Shown here: piece after piece, positions 52,673 through 60,922 of the stretch
Position numbering within the stretch: the stretch's first letter is position 1
How the letters are laid out: every line of letters begins with the position of its first letter
Assembly: GCA_033875255.1 (NCBI GenBank)
Contig: JAWZSN010000011.1
Location: 96,722-160,721 of the forward strand
Reading direction: 5' to 3'
DNA length: 64,000 nt
Source of the DNA: Marinimicrococcus sp033875255
GTDB lineage: Bacteria; Pseudomonadota; Alphaproteobacteria; Geminicoccales; Geminicoccaceae
Program-made: the position numbers and the translations under genes
Notes under the pieces: model-generated
Database searches by the model: none
Told to the model about the DNA's origin: nothing
Seen by the model: the letters and a program-made list of their open reading frames with translations, nothing else

Positions 52673-52799
52673 GCAAAATCTCCCCACCGCGCGCACCCGA
52701 CTGCGCTGCGGTGCGCCTGCGGCGCGTCACCGCAGCCGCAGATGCTAACGAAGCGGAAAGCGGGAACGCCGTCCAGAGCCCTGGCAGGGAGGACAAGCC

Positions 52800-53045
52800 G
52801 TGCGATACCTGCCACTGGCCGCGCTGCTGCTCGCCGGCTGCAGCGACGAGCCGCCCGAGGCGCGCGGTCGCGAGATCGTGCTGTGCTACCGGACCCTGGC
52901 CGAGATCGACTGCCGGACCGCGCCCGATGCGGGGCGCGAGGCGCAGCTGGTCGGCGTCTGGCTGCGGCCCGTGAACGATCCGCGGAGCAAGGCCCTGTGG
53001 CTCGCCCTGGCCGAGCGCCGCGCCGCCGCCCGGGCGGGGCGCTGA
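52800..53045 (+). CDS. Small lipoprotein, 81 aa
   Basis: An 81-residue protein with a short lipoprotein signal ending in the lipobox LLAGC (cysteine at residue 14), then a charged domain with two more cysteines (VLCYRTLAEIDCRTAPD), which may form a disulfide. GTG start at 52800. It is convergent with the next gene. No family recognised. Confidence 0.6.
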   Translation: MRYLPLAALLLAGCSDEPPEARGREIVLCYRTLAEIDCRTAPDAGREAQLVGVWLRPVNDPRSKALWLALAERRAAARAGR

Positions 53046-53082
53046 GAGCCGCCAGCACGACGCCTGACCGAACCGCGCGGCC

Positions 53083-53622
53083 TCAAAAGCCGACCTCCCC
53101 GCCGAGCCGGACCCGCCAGCCGAAAAGATCGAAACCGTAGGTCTCGGCATAATCGTCGGGGAAGAGCCGGGCGGTGAGTCGCCAGACCAGCCGTTCGGTA
53201 GCCGCGGGAGCGAGGCCGGCTGCATCGACGGCAGCGGCCGCCACGGCGTGCCGGCCCTCGCAGAAGGCCGCCTGCAGCTCCTCTCTGGCAGCGGCAGGAG
53301 TGGGCGGCGCATCGCAGAGCCGGTCGGCCGGGCCGGCGGCGGAAAAGGCGATGACCAGCCGGAGACCTTCGCCGGACGGCGCCTGCGGCGCGAAGCGCGG
53401 CGCCAGGCCACGCACGCCCTCGGCGGCCAGCGCGGCAATCCGCTCGGGGCCGAGCCAGGCGGGGCGATCCTCGACCTGCAGCGGCACGGGCCCGCGCTCC
53501 GCCGCCTCGGCCAGCAGGCGCCGAGCGCCGCCCGGATCGCCCAGGACCTGCAGCTCGCCCGCCGCTCGGCCGGCGCAGGCGGCAAGCAGCAGACCTGCGG
53601 CGAGTGTCGTGGCAGCGCGCAT
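53083..53622 (-). CDS. Putative lipoprotein, 179 aa
   Basis: A 179-residue protein starting MRAATTLAAGLLLAACAGRA with a clear lipobox (LAAC). The mature part is alanine-rich with two more cysteines (RLCDAPPT and AAFCEGRH) and ends VRLGGEVGF, a hydrophobic/aromatic end like those of some outer-membrane associated proteins. Unknown function. The ATG at 53622 starts the signal. It is divergent from the HNH gene. Confidence 0.65.
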   Translation of the reverse strand: MRAATTLAAGLLLAACAGRAAGELQVLGDPGGARRLLAEAAERGPVPLQVEDRPAWLGPERIAALAAEGVRGLAPRFAPQAPSGEGLRLVIAFSAAGPADRLCDAPPTPAAAREELQAAFCEGRHAVAAAAVDAAGLAPAATERLVWRLTARLFPDDYAETYGFDLFGWRVRLGGEVGF

Positions 53623-53747
53623 CGAGACCCTCCCGTCGGGGTTCGCAACGGACATGCGCCGCTGCCGCGCATCGTCAACCGCTGCATGACCATGGCCCTG
53701 CGGCGCCGGGCGCGCTACAGGGTCAGGGCGCTGCCTCGCCGAGTCCA

Positions 53748-54176
53748 ATGCCGATCCACGACGATCTCCGCTGGTTCTATCCGATCGACTGGCCGCTCAT
53801 CAGCCGCCGGATCCGCTTTGGGCGCGCCAAGGGCCGCTGCGAGCGCTGCGGGCGACCGGACCGGATCGAGGTCCTGCAGCTGGCCGACGGCCGCTGGTAT
53901 GACCCGGAGAGCCAGTCCTGGCGGGCGGACGACGGCAGTCCCGCGGCCTTTCCCGACATCGTCGAATACTGCAAGGCCGAGCCGCGGCGCTTCGTGCTGG
54001 GCACCGCGCATCTCGACCACAATCCGTCGAACTCCGAGCCCTCCAACCTGATGGCGCTGTGCCAGCGCTGCCACCTGCGGCACGACCGCGAGGAGCATCA
54101 GCGCCGGCGGCGGATCACCATTCTTCTGCGCCGCGCCCTGGGCGACCTGTTCACCGGCCCCTACCGGCGCTGGTGA
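53748..54176 (+). CDS. HNH-type zinc-binding nuclease-like protein
   Basis: A 142-residue protein with Cys31/Cys34 (CERCGRPD), a ~50-residue middle part, and GTAHLDHNPSNSEPSNLMAL followed by Cys105, Cys108, His109 (CQRCHLRHD), and a basic C-terminal helix. The HLDHNPSNxxxxNLxxLCxxCH pattern is the HNH endonuclease fold with structural zinc. Its target is unknown; without a partner gene (restriction, toxin or phage) the role is open. The ATG at 53748 is the best-placed start. Confidence 0.75.
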   Translation: MPIHDDLRWFYPIDWPLISRRIRFGRAKGRCERCGRPDRIEVLQLADGRWYDPESQSWRADDGSPAAFPDIVEYCKAEPRRFVLGTAHLDHNPSNSEPSNLMALCQRCHLRHDREEHQRRRRITILLRRALGDLFTGPYRRW

Positions 54177-54180
54177 GCCC

Positions 54181-54570
54181 TCAGCGCCTGAACGCCTCGT
54201 CGACCGGCACCGCCCAGCCCTGGGCCAGCCGGTTCGTCTCGTTGGCCATGCCGACGACCGCCAGAAGCTCACCCAGCATCGCCTCGCTCATGCCGCGCTT
54301 GCGGGCCGCTGCGATGTGGCTCGCCATGCAGTACTCGCAGCCATTGGTGACGCTCACGGCGACGTAGAGCATCTCCTTGACCAGCGGATCGAGGGCACCG
54401 GGCTCCATGACCTCCTTCACACTCTCCCAGGTGCGCCTGAGGGTCTTCGGGTCGTTGGCCAGCCACTTCCAGAAATTGTTGACGTCCGGCACGCCGCGGC
54501 TCGCCTTGATGTCGTCATAGACCGCGCGCACCTCGGCCGAGGCCTCGGCGTAATCGATTCCCCTGCTCAC
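54181..54570 (-). CDS. Carboxymuconolactone decarboxylase/AhpD-like protein
   Basis: A 129-residue helical protein with the redox motif Cys78-x-x-Cys81 and His85 in TNGCEYCMASHIA, as in CMD/AhpD peroxidase-related proteins. It is separate from the ahpCD pair at 42.3-43.5 kb. A thiol-based antioxidant role is inferred. GTG start at 54570. Its stop is 4 bp from the convergent HNH gene, and it is 13 bp downstream of the AEC transporter gene, likely in one operon. Confidence 0.85.
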   Translation of the reverse strand: MSRGIDYAEASAEVRAVYDDIKASRGVPDVNNFWKWLANDPKTLRRTWESVKEVMEPGALDPLVKEMLYVAVSVTNGCEYCMASHIAAARKRGMSEAMLGELLAVVGMANETNRLAQGWAVPVDEAFRR

Positions 54571-54583
54571 TCCTGCCTCCCCT

Positions 54584-55510
54584 TCAGCTGCTGAACCAGG
54601 CGATCAGCGCGGTCAGAGTGAGCACACCGAAGAGGTGGGTGGCCAGCACCATCGTCGAGGCGCGCAGCGCATAGACGCCATAACGCTGGCCGATCACGAA
54701 GCAGGTGGCGCCAGTGGGCAGGGCCGCCACCATCACCGCCGCCTGGGCGAGGTCGGTCGGCATGGCGACCAGCCAGAAGGCACCCACCGCCACCAGGGCC
54801 GGATGGAGCACCAGCCGCGCCAGCGAGACGATGGCGACCTCGCCACGGGCATCGCCCTTGGGGGCATCGACCAGCGTGCCGCCCAGGGCGAAAAGCGCGC
54901 AGGGAGCGGCCGCCGAGCCCAGGAGATCGAGAAAGCCCGCCACCGGCAGCGGCAGCGTCACGCCGCTCACGGCGACACTCACCCCGCCCAGGGTCGCCAG
55001 CACCAGCGGGTTGCGACCGACGCTTTTGAGGGTGCGGCCGACGCCCGCCAGCCCGGCGCCACCGCGCGAGGCCTCGATCAGCCCCACGGTCACCGGCACG
55101 CTCACGATATTGTCGAGCAGCACCGCCAGGACCGCCAGCACCGCGCCCTCGCTGCCATAGGCCTGGAGCAGCAGCGGGATGCCCATATAACCCCAGTTGC
55201 CGAAGATCGAAGTGAGCGAGCGCATGGCGGCCACGCCCAGCCCGTCACCGCGCAGCAGCGAGACTGCCATGAAGCCGCCATAGACCAGCACCGAGGCGCC
55301 GTAGAACACCAGCACGAAGCGCCAGTCCAACAGCCGCTCGACCGGCGCCTGGGCAAGCTGGCCCAACAGCAGCGCCGGCAGCGAGACATAGAAGACGAAG
55401 GTGTTGAGCCCGGCCACGACGCCGCGGTCGAGCCGCCGCCAGTGCATCACGCCGTAGCCGGCGAAGATGATCGCGAAGAACGGCAGGGCTATCCCGAGGA
55501 TCGCGGCCAT
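54584..55510 (-). CDS. AEC (auxin efflux carrier)-family transporter
   Basis: A 308-residue membrane protein with ten hydrophobic segments and the AEC features: MAAILGIALPFFAIIFAGYG, LNTFVFYVSLPALLLGQLA, SIFGNWGYMGIPLLLQAYG, LFALGGTLVD and the closing PTGATCFVIGQRYGV. Bacterial members export or exchange organic acids such as malate or malonate; the substrate is unknown. It is followed by the CMD gene in the same direction. Confidence 0.9.
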   Translation of the reverse strand: MAAILGIALPFFAIIFAGYGVMHWRRLDRGVVAGLNTFVFYVSLPALLLGQLAQAPVERLLDWRFVLVFYGASVLVYGGFMAVSLLRGDGLGVAAMRSLTSIFGNWGYMGIPLLLQAYGSEGAVLAVLAVLLDNIVSVPVTVGLIEASRGGAGLAGVGRTLKSVGRNPLVLATLGGVSVAVSGVTLPLPVAGFLDLLGSAAAPCALFALGGTLVDAPKGDARGEVAIVSLARLVLHPALVAVGAFWLVAMPTDLAQAAVMVAALPTGATCFVIGQRYGVYALRASTMVLATHLFGVLTLTALIAWFSS

Positions 55511-55543
55511 CGGCCTGTCTCCCGCATCAGATCCTCGGGCCGC

Positions 55544-55957
55544 CTAGAGCAGGTCCTCGAGAAAGGAGATCAGCGGCAGGTCGGCCGGCGGCATCTCCAG
55601 GTCGCGCAGGGCGCGCGGCCGCATCCAGCGCAGCGCCTGCCCTTCGAGCGGCCGTGGCTCACCCTGCCAGACGCGGCACACATAGAGCGGCATCAGGAGA
55701 TGAAAGCTCTCATAGGCGTGCGAGGCGAAGGTCAGCGGCGCAAGGCACGCCGGATCGACGGTGATGCCGAGCTCTTCGGCGAGCTCGCGCACGAGGCAGG
55801 CCTCCGGGCCTTCGCCTGCCGCCATCTTGCCGCCGGGAAACTCCCACAAGCCCGCCAGCGGCTTGCCCTCGGGGCGCCTCGCCACCAGCACCCTTCCGTC
55901 AGGGTCGACCAGGGCGCAGGCGGCGACGAGCACCAGCCGGCGCGCCGCCTCGCTCAC
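55544..55957 (-). CDS. mutT: MutT-type Nudix hydrolase (8-oxo-dGTP diphosphatase)
   Basis: A 137-residue Nudix protein with the full box GX5EX7REUXEEXGU at residues 43-65 (GKMAAGEGPEACLVRELAEE). It opens LVLVAACALVDPDGRVLVAR, as MutT does. It clears oxidised guanine nucleotides. The GTG at 55957 overlaps the argJ stop by 4 bp; argJ-mutT coupling is frequent in alphaproteobacteria. Confidence 0.9.
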   Translation of the reverse strand: MSEAARRLVLVAACALVDPDGRVLVARRPEGKPLAGLWEFPGGKMAAGEGPEACLVRELAEELGITVDPACLAPLTFASHAYESFHLLMPLYVCRVWQGEPRPLEGQALRWMRPRALRDLEMPPADLPLISFLEDLL

Positions 55958-57192
55958 GAGCGATAGTCGGCGTTGATGTCGATATAGGCGTGGGTCAGAT
56001 CGCAGGTCCACACCGTGGCCCGCCCGGCGCCGTCGCCCACCGTGACCTCGATGTCGATCTCGCGGCCGGCCAGATGGGCCGCCACCGGCGCCTCGTCGAT
56101 GTCGGGCACCGCGCCGCCGTCGCGGGCGACCACATGGCCGCCGAAGGCGATGGCGATGCGCTTGCTGTCGATCCGTTCGCCGGCCTTGCCCACCGCCATG
56201 ACGATCCGCCCCCAGTTGGCGTCCTCGCCGGCAATGGCGGTCTTGACCAGCGGCGAGTTGGCGATGCTGAGGCCGATGCGCCGTGCGGCGGCATCGTCCT
56301 CCGCCCCCTCGACGGCGATGGCGATGAACTTCTGCGCGCCCTCGCCGTCCCGGACGATCTGGTGGGCGAGGTCGGTGAGCACCGCGAGGAGCGCGGCGCG
56401 GAAGCCCTCGAGGCGCGGATCGGCGCCATCCTCGACCGGCCGGTGGGCCGCCTGCTGTGTGGCGAACAGGAGCAGCGTGTCCGAGGTCGAGGTGTCGCCA
56501 TCGACGGTGATGGCGTTGAACGAGCGGTCGGCCGCATCCTGCAGCAGCGCCTGCACGAGCTCCGCCGGCAGCGCCGCGTCGGTCACCGCGAAAGCCAGGG
56601 TGGTCGCCATGTTCGGGGCGATCATGCCCGAGCCCTTGGCGATACCGGCGATGGTAACCGGCACGCCGTCGATCTCGGTGCGGGCGAAGGCACCCTTGGC
56701 AAAAGTATCGGTGGTCAGGATGGCTCGGGCGGCCCCCTCGATTCCGCCCTCGTCCAGGCCCGCCGCCAGCTCCGGCACCCGCTCGACGATCTGCTCGACC
56801 GGCAGACGCTGGCCGATCACCCCGGTGGAGGCCGCATAGACCTCCTCTGGCGCGCAGCCCAGCGCAGCCGCCACCGCGGCCACCTCGAGCTCGACCGCCC
56901 GGTCGCCCTCCGCACCGCGAAAGACGTTGGCGTTGCCGGCATTGACGATGACCGCACGGGCCCGGCCCCGGCCGAGGATCCGTCGGCACCAAAGGACCGG
57001 ATGGCCGGCGGTCTGCGAGCGGGTGAAGACGCCGCCCACCGTGCTGCCGGGGGCGAGCTCGACCAGCGCCAGGTCCGGCCGCCCGCGATAGCGCAGCTGC
57101 GCCTCGAGACTCGCGAAGCGGGCACCCGGCACGCGCGGGATCGCCGGGAACGCGGCGGGAGCCAGGGGCGAGGGGGCGAGCTCTTTGGCCAT
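55954..57192 (-). CDS. argJ: Bifunctional ornithine acetyltransferase / N-acetylglutamate synthase
   Basis: A 412-residue ArgJ. The precursor cleaves itself before the threonine in GMIAPNMATTLAF, giving alpha and beta chains; this motif is intact. Other hallmarks are VNAGNANVFRG, SVGVIG-like ASTGVIGQRLPVEQI, TVDGDTSTSDTLLLFATQ and the closing DLTHAYIDINADYRS. It recycles the acetyl group in arginine synthesis. The ATG at 57192 lies 43 bp after the ppiC stop; it overlaps mutT. Confidence 0.96.
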   Translation of the reverse strand: MAKELAPSPLAPAAFPAIPRVPGARFASLEAQLRYRGRPDLALVELAPGSTVGGVFTRSQTAGHPVLWCRRILGRGRARAVIVNAGNANVFRGAEGDRAVELEVAAVAAALGCAPEEVYAASTGVIGQRLPVEQIVERVPELAAGLDEGGIEGAARAILTTDTFAKGAFARTEIDGVPVTIAGIAKGSGMIAPNMATTLAFAVTDAALPAELVQALLQDAADRSFNAITVDGDTSTSDTLLLFATQQAAHRPVEDGADPRLEGFRAALLAVLTDLAHQIVRDGEGAQKFIAIAVEGAEDDAAARRIGLSIANSPLVKTAIAGEDANWGRIVMAVGKAGERIDSKRIAIAFGGHVVARDGGAVPDIDEAPVAAHLAGREIDIEVTVGDGAGRATVWTCDLTHAYIDINADYRS

Positions 57193-57235
57193 GGCGGGCG
57201 GATCTTCCGTTCAAGAGGGCCGACGCCGCGAACCG

Positions 57236-58072
57236 CTACTCCGTACGGGGCGAGCCGTCCAGATTGAACCGCTCGATCTCGGCGCCCTCGCGCACCTCCT
57301 CGAGCAGTCCCACGGCGATCTCGCGGGCCAGCTGGTCGCGCAGCTCGGGCTCCTTCTCGGCGAAGCTCGGCACCGTCTCGCGCTTGTCGTCGACGCGGAT
57401 GACGTGCCAGCCGAACTGGGTCTGCACCGGCTCCTCGCCGGTCGCGCCGGGCTCGATCGCGAAGGCCGCCTCGGCGAACGGGCCGACCATCGCCTCGCGG
57501 CGGAAATAGCCCAGATCGCCGCTGTTGCTCTTGGCGCTGGGATCGATCGACTTCTCCTTGGCGAGCTCGTCGAAGTCGGCCCCTTCGCCCAGCGACTTGA
57601 TGATCTCCTTCGCCTCCTCCTCGGTCTCGACGAGGATGTGCCGCGCCTTGACTTCTTCGAAGGCGAAGTCCGGCGCCGCGCGAAGCGCTTCGTAGGCCTC
57701 CTTCAGCCGCTCCTCGGTGACACCGTCCTCGATCGCTTGCTGGAGCAGCTGGTCGCGGAGCACGTCCTGGCGTGCCTGCTGCAGGGCGGCCTGAACCTCG
57801 GGGTTCTCCTCGAGCTTGCGCTCCTCGGCCTCGCGCAGCAGCAGGCGGCTGTCGATGACCTGGTTGAGCAGCGGCTCGTAGAGCATCTCGAGAGGCATCT
57901 GGCGGTACTGGTCCGGCAGGTTCCGGTGAGCCGCCTCGATATCGGAGCGGGTGACCTCCTGGCCATCGACCTTGGCGACGACGGGGTTGGCTTCCCCGGT
58001 CTCGGCGGCAAAGCTGTCGGCGAAGGCGAAGGCAGCCATGAGGGCTGCCGCCGGAAGGAGAAGACGCCGCAT
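57236..58072 (-). CDS. Parvulin-type periplasmic peptidyl-prolyl isomerase
   Basis: A 278-residue protein with a signal peptide (LLLPAAALMAAFAFADSFAA), a SurA/PpiD-like N-terminal helical domain (VVAKVDGQEVTRSDIEAAHR) and a parvulin rotamase domain (FEEVKARHILVETEEEAKEI, SGDLGYFRREAMVGPFAEAA, VQTQFGWHVIRVDD). It assists folding of exported proteins. The ATG at 58072 starts the signal; first gene of a ppiC-argJ-mutT run, divergent from the SpoU gene. Confidence 0.93.
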   Translation of the reverse strand: MRRLLLPAAALMAAFAFADSFAAETGEANPVVAKVDGQEVTRSDIEAAHRNLPDQYRQMPLEMLYEPLLNQVIDSRLLLREAEERKLEENPEVQAALQQARQDVLRDQLLQQAIEDGVTEERLKEAYEALRAAPDFAFEEVKARHILVETEEEAKEIIKSLGEGADFDELAKEKSIDPSAKSNSGDLGYFRREAMVGPFAEAAFAIEPGATGEEPVQTQFGWHVIRVDDKRETVPSFAEKEPELRDQLAREIAVGLLEEVREGAEIERFNLDGSPRTE

Positions 58073-58147
58073 GAAAGGCTCCTCGTGGTGGCCGGTGGTT
58101 GGCGCGGGCGATAAAGGCACAAAGGAAGTGCCGTCACAAGCAAGGCC

Positions 58148-58924
58148 ATGCCGCCGATGACCGCCGGCGGCCCCGCCCCCGAGACCCTCGCAAAGGCCGT
58201 CCGCGAGGCTCACGGCAGCGGCCGGCTGGCGATCCTCGAAGGGCTCCACCCGCTCAAGCACGCCCTGCGCTTCGGCGGCGAGATAGAGTTCGCCTGCACG
58301 CCGGACAAGGCGCGGCTGCTGGAACTCGCCGCCGCCCTCGCTCCCGACATCCTGCCGGCACTGGAAGCGGCGGCCGTCGAGCTGCCCGAGGCTCTCTTCC
58401 GCGGCCTGACGCCGCGCCCCCTCTCCTCGCCGGTGCTGGCGGTGGCCCGACGGCCGCTGGTCGACACGGCGGCCCTCGTGGCAGCACACGGCGGCCCGCC
58501 CACGGTGCTGCTCGAGGATCCCGCGCATCTGGGCAATCTGGGTGCGGTCATCCGCGTCGCCGCCGGCGCCGGCGCGGCATCCGTGCTCACCACCGGCCCG
58601 CAGGACCCTTGGCATCCGGCAGCACTCCGGGGTGCTGCAGGCCTGCACTGGGCACTGCCGGTGGCTCGCCTGCCGGCCCTGCCGTCCTCGCCCCGGCCGA
58701 TCGTCGCCCTCCACCCCGAGGGCCTGGAGCTGTGCGCCGGGGCGCTGCCCGAAGGAGCGATCCTGGCTTTCGGCTCGGAGCGCCGCGGCCTCAGCCCCGA
58801 GCTCCTGGCCCGCGCCCGATACCGGTTCGCGATCCCCATGCGCGACGGCGTCTCGAGCCTCAACCTCGCAACCGCGGTGGCCGTGGCGCTCTATGCCTGG
58901 AGGCTGCGACCGGCACCGGGCTGA
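58148..58924 (+). CDS. SpoU/TrmH-family RNA methyltransferase
   Basis: A 258-residue SPOUT methyltransferase. N-terminal substrate-binding domain (LAILEGLHPLKHAL), then the knot domain with TVLLEDPAHLGNLGAVIRVA, AILAFGSERRGLSPELLARA and PMRDGVSSLNLATAVAVALY, the three SpoU motifs. It 2'-O-methylates rRNA or tRNA; RlmB versus TrmH cannot be told. ATG at 58148, with another at 58157. It ends about 115 bp before repeat copy D. Confidence 0.9.
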   Translation: MPPMTAGGPAPETLAKAVREAHGSGRLAILEGLHPLKHALRFGGEIEFACTPDKARLLELAAALAPDILPALEAAAVELPEALFRGLTPRPLSSPVLAVARRPLVDTAALVAAHGGPPTVLLEDPAHLGNLGAVIRVAAGAGAASVLTTGPQDPWHPAALRGAAGLHWALPVARLPALPSSPRPIVALHPEGLELCAGALPEGAILAFGSERRGLSPELLARARYRFAIPMRDGVSSLNLATAVAVALYAWRLRPAPG

Positions 58925-59040
58925 AGCGGCTCCCGATCTGCTTGAATTGCGTGCTGCAGACGAACGCCGCAACCTGACCTGCGGTCGAGGCTGAAGATCT
59001 CAGGGGCCGGCGCAGGGCCGTGGCGGCGGTGCCGCGCACC

Positions 59041-59179
59041 GCGCTGCGCCGGCCGGTTGTTCTTTCTCTCGAGGTTGTCGGCGGCGGCACAAGGAAAGCT
59101 GACGTTTCGGTGAACGCTCACCTTCGCCACCTGACAAAAACAGACGAAAGGCCGCGCGCAGCGCCTTGCACGGCGCTGC
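59041..59179. repeat. Intergenic repeat (copy D) with gloB terminator hairpin
   Basis: Left end GCGCTGCGCCGGCCGG (59041-59056) then TTGTTCTTTCTCTC; right end GCCGCGCGCAGCGCCTTG (59151-59168) preceded by A-rich CTGACAAAAACAGACGAAAG. At the right, GCAGCGCC (59158-59165) and GGCGCTGC (59172-59179) form a perfect 8-bp hairpin; on the minus strand it is followed by T-rich sequence and so would terminate gloB, 41 bp after its stop. It lies between convergent genes. Confidence 0.6.
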
Positions 59180-59219
59180 CGCCACGGGCCGCCCGCCGCA
59201 CCTGCGCCGTCGGCAGCAG

Positions 59220-59984
59220 TCAGCCGCGATCCTTGCGGCGGCGGATCTCGCCGAAGACCTCGGCATCGCTCGCCTGCTCGAGGCCGAGCTGCTTGCGGAT
59301 CGCCGGGTCTGCCGGGCGCAGGAAGGGGTTGGTTGCCTTCTCCACGCCGATGGTGCTGGGGATGGTGGGCTGGCCGGCGGCGCGCAGCCGCTCGATGTCC
59401 TCGGCCCGCCGCCGCAGCGCCTCGTTGCCCGGGTCGATGCCCAGGGCGAAGCGGGCGTTGCTCAGCGTGTATTCGTGGCCGCAATAGACGCGGGTGGCGT
59501 CGGGCAGCGCCGCGAGCTTGCCGAGCGAGCGCCACATGGTGGCGGCGTCGCCCTCGAACAGCCGGCCGCAGCCGAGCGCGAAGAGGGTGTCGCCGCAGAA
59601 CACCGCGTCGCCGGTGCGGAACCAGAAGCTGATATGGCCGCGCGTGTGCCCCGGCGTCTCCAGAACCGCGACCGGCTGCTCGCCGAAGGAGAAGCCGTCG
59701 CCCTCGCCGAGCTCGAGATCCATGGAGCCGATGCGCTGCCGCTCGCTGCGCGGGCCGGCGACGCGGGCGCCGGTCAGCTCCTTGAGCTCGGGCACGCCCG
59801 CGATGTGGTCGGCGTGGTGGTGGGTGAGCAGGATCCAGTCGAGCCGCCGGCCGCCGAGATGCGCCAGCACCGGCGCGGCCTCGGCGGGATCGACCACGCC
59901 GGTCGTGCCGGTCGCCGGATCGACGAGAAAGTAGGCGTAATTGTCATCGAGCATCGGTAGCAGGGTGATCTCGACAGCGGCCAT
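59220..59984 (-). CDS. gloB: Hydroxyacylglutathione hydrolase (glyoxalase II)
   Basis: A 254-residue metallo-beta-lactamase-fold enzyme that hydrolyses S-lactoylglutathione. The binuclear metal motif is THHHADH with His55, His57, Asp59 and His60; further ligands are in LETPGHTRGHI, FCGDTLFALGCGRLFEG and VYCGHEYT. The C-terminal helical domain ends KATNPFLRP … IRRRKD as in GloB. The ATG at 59984 is chosen as family start. It is divergent from a methyltransferase, an arrangement common in alphaproteobacteria. Confidence 0.95.
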   Translation of the reverse strand: MAAVEITLLPMLDDNYAYFLVDPATGTTGVVDPAEAAPVLAHLGGRRLDWILLTHHHADHIAGVPELKELTGARVAGPRSERQRIGSMDLELGEGDGFSFGEQPVAVLETPGHTRGHISFWFRTGDAVFCGDTLFALGCGRLFEGDAATMWRSLGKLAALPDATRVYCGHEYTLSNARFALGIDPGNEALRRRAEDIERLRAAGQPTIPSTIGVEKATNPFLRPADPAIRKQLGLEQASDAEVFGEIRRRKDRG

Positions 59985-60082
59985 GAAAAAAGCTCCCCGA
60001 TAGGATGAAGGTACGGATGCGCGTTGCGCGCTCAAGGGCTATATTGATGCCCGGTCTTGCCGTTTCATGCGAGAAGGCGGGT

Positions 60083-60922
60083 ATGCGTCCAGAGGTGGAG
60101 GAGCTGCAAGCATTCTATGGCAGCCGCGAGGGCCAGCTGGCGCGGCGGCTGGTACATGCGCGGCTGCGCGCGCTGTGGCCCGACCTGCGCGGCGCGCGAG
60201 TCTTGGGCATCGGCTTTGCCGGGCCGTTCCTGGCGGCCTTCGAGGGGGCCGAGCGCACGCTTGCGGTGATGCCGCCTAGCCAGGGGGCGCTGGCCTGGCC
60301 GCCGGGCTCGCCGAGCCGGACCGTGCTCGCCCGCGACGACGAGCTGCCGCTGCCCGACGGCAGCGCCGACCGCGTGCTGCTCGCCCATGCGCTGGAATGC
60401 AGCGAGGACAGCAGCCGGCTGCTGCGCGAGGTGTGGCGGGTGCTGGCCGACGGCGGGCGGCTGATCGCGCTGGTGCCGAACCGCAGCGGGCTTTGGTGCT
60501 GGAGCGAGCGCACTCCGTTCGGCCAGGGCCAGCCCTTCAGCCAGCACCAGCTTGAGCTGGCCCTGCAGCGCCAGCTCTTCGAGCCGGTCGCCAGCGCCAG
60601 GGCGCTCTATCTGCCGCCGGTGCGCTCGCGGCTGCTGCAGCGCGGTGCCATCGCGGTGGAGCGTTTGGGCCTGCGCCTGGCGCCGGGCCTGGGCGGGGTG
60701 CTGCTGGTCGAGGCGGAAAAGCGGATCTACCTGGCGACGCCGCTGCGCCTGCGTCAGCCACGGACGCGCCGTCGCTACGTCCCGATCGCCGAAGGCATTG
60801 CGGTGCAGGGTGCCGCTGCGGCGCGGTGCGGCCACCCGGTCGAGCGGCCACGGCCGGCGGGTGCGCCGGCCAATCTCCCCAAAGACCGCCTGCGGCCTCA
60901 GTCCTTGGCGCGCTCGACGTAG
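60083..60922 (+). CDS. SAM-dependent methyltransferase beside gloB
   Basis: A 279-residue protein with a methyltransferase-11-like core: ARVLGIGFAGPFLAAFEGAE (a relaxed motif I), LPLPDGSADRVLLAHALECS and LREVWRVLADGGRLIALVPN, then GLWCWSERTPFGQGQPFSQH and a basic C-terminal tail. The substrate is unknown. The ATG at 60083 has AAGGCGGG upstream. The last 25 bp overlap the end of the convergent efp gene. Confidence 0.82.
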   Translation: MRPEVEELQAFYGSREGQLARRLVHARLRALWPDLRGARVLGIGFAGPFLAAFEGAERTLAVMPPSQGALAWPPGSPSRTVLARDDELPLPDGSADRVLLAHALECSEDSSRLLREVWRVLADGGRLIALVPNRSGLWCWSERTPFGQGQPFSQHQLELALQRQLFEPVASARALYLPPVRSRLLQRGAIAVERLGLRLAPGLGGVLLVEAEKRIYLATPLRLRQPRTRRRYVPIAEGIAVQGAAAARCGHPVERPRPAGAPANLPKDRLRPQSLARST

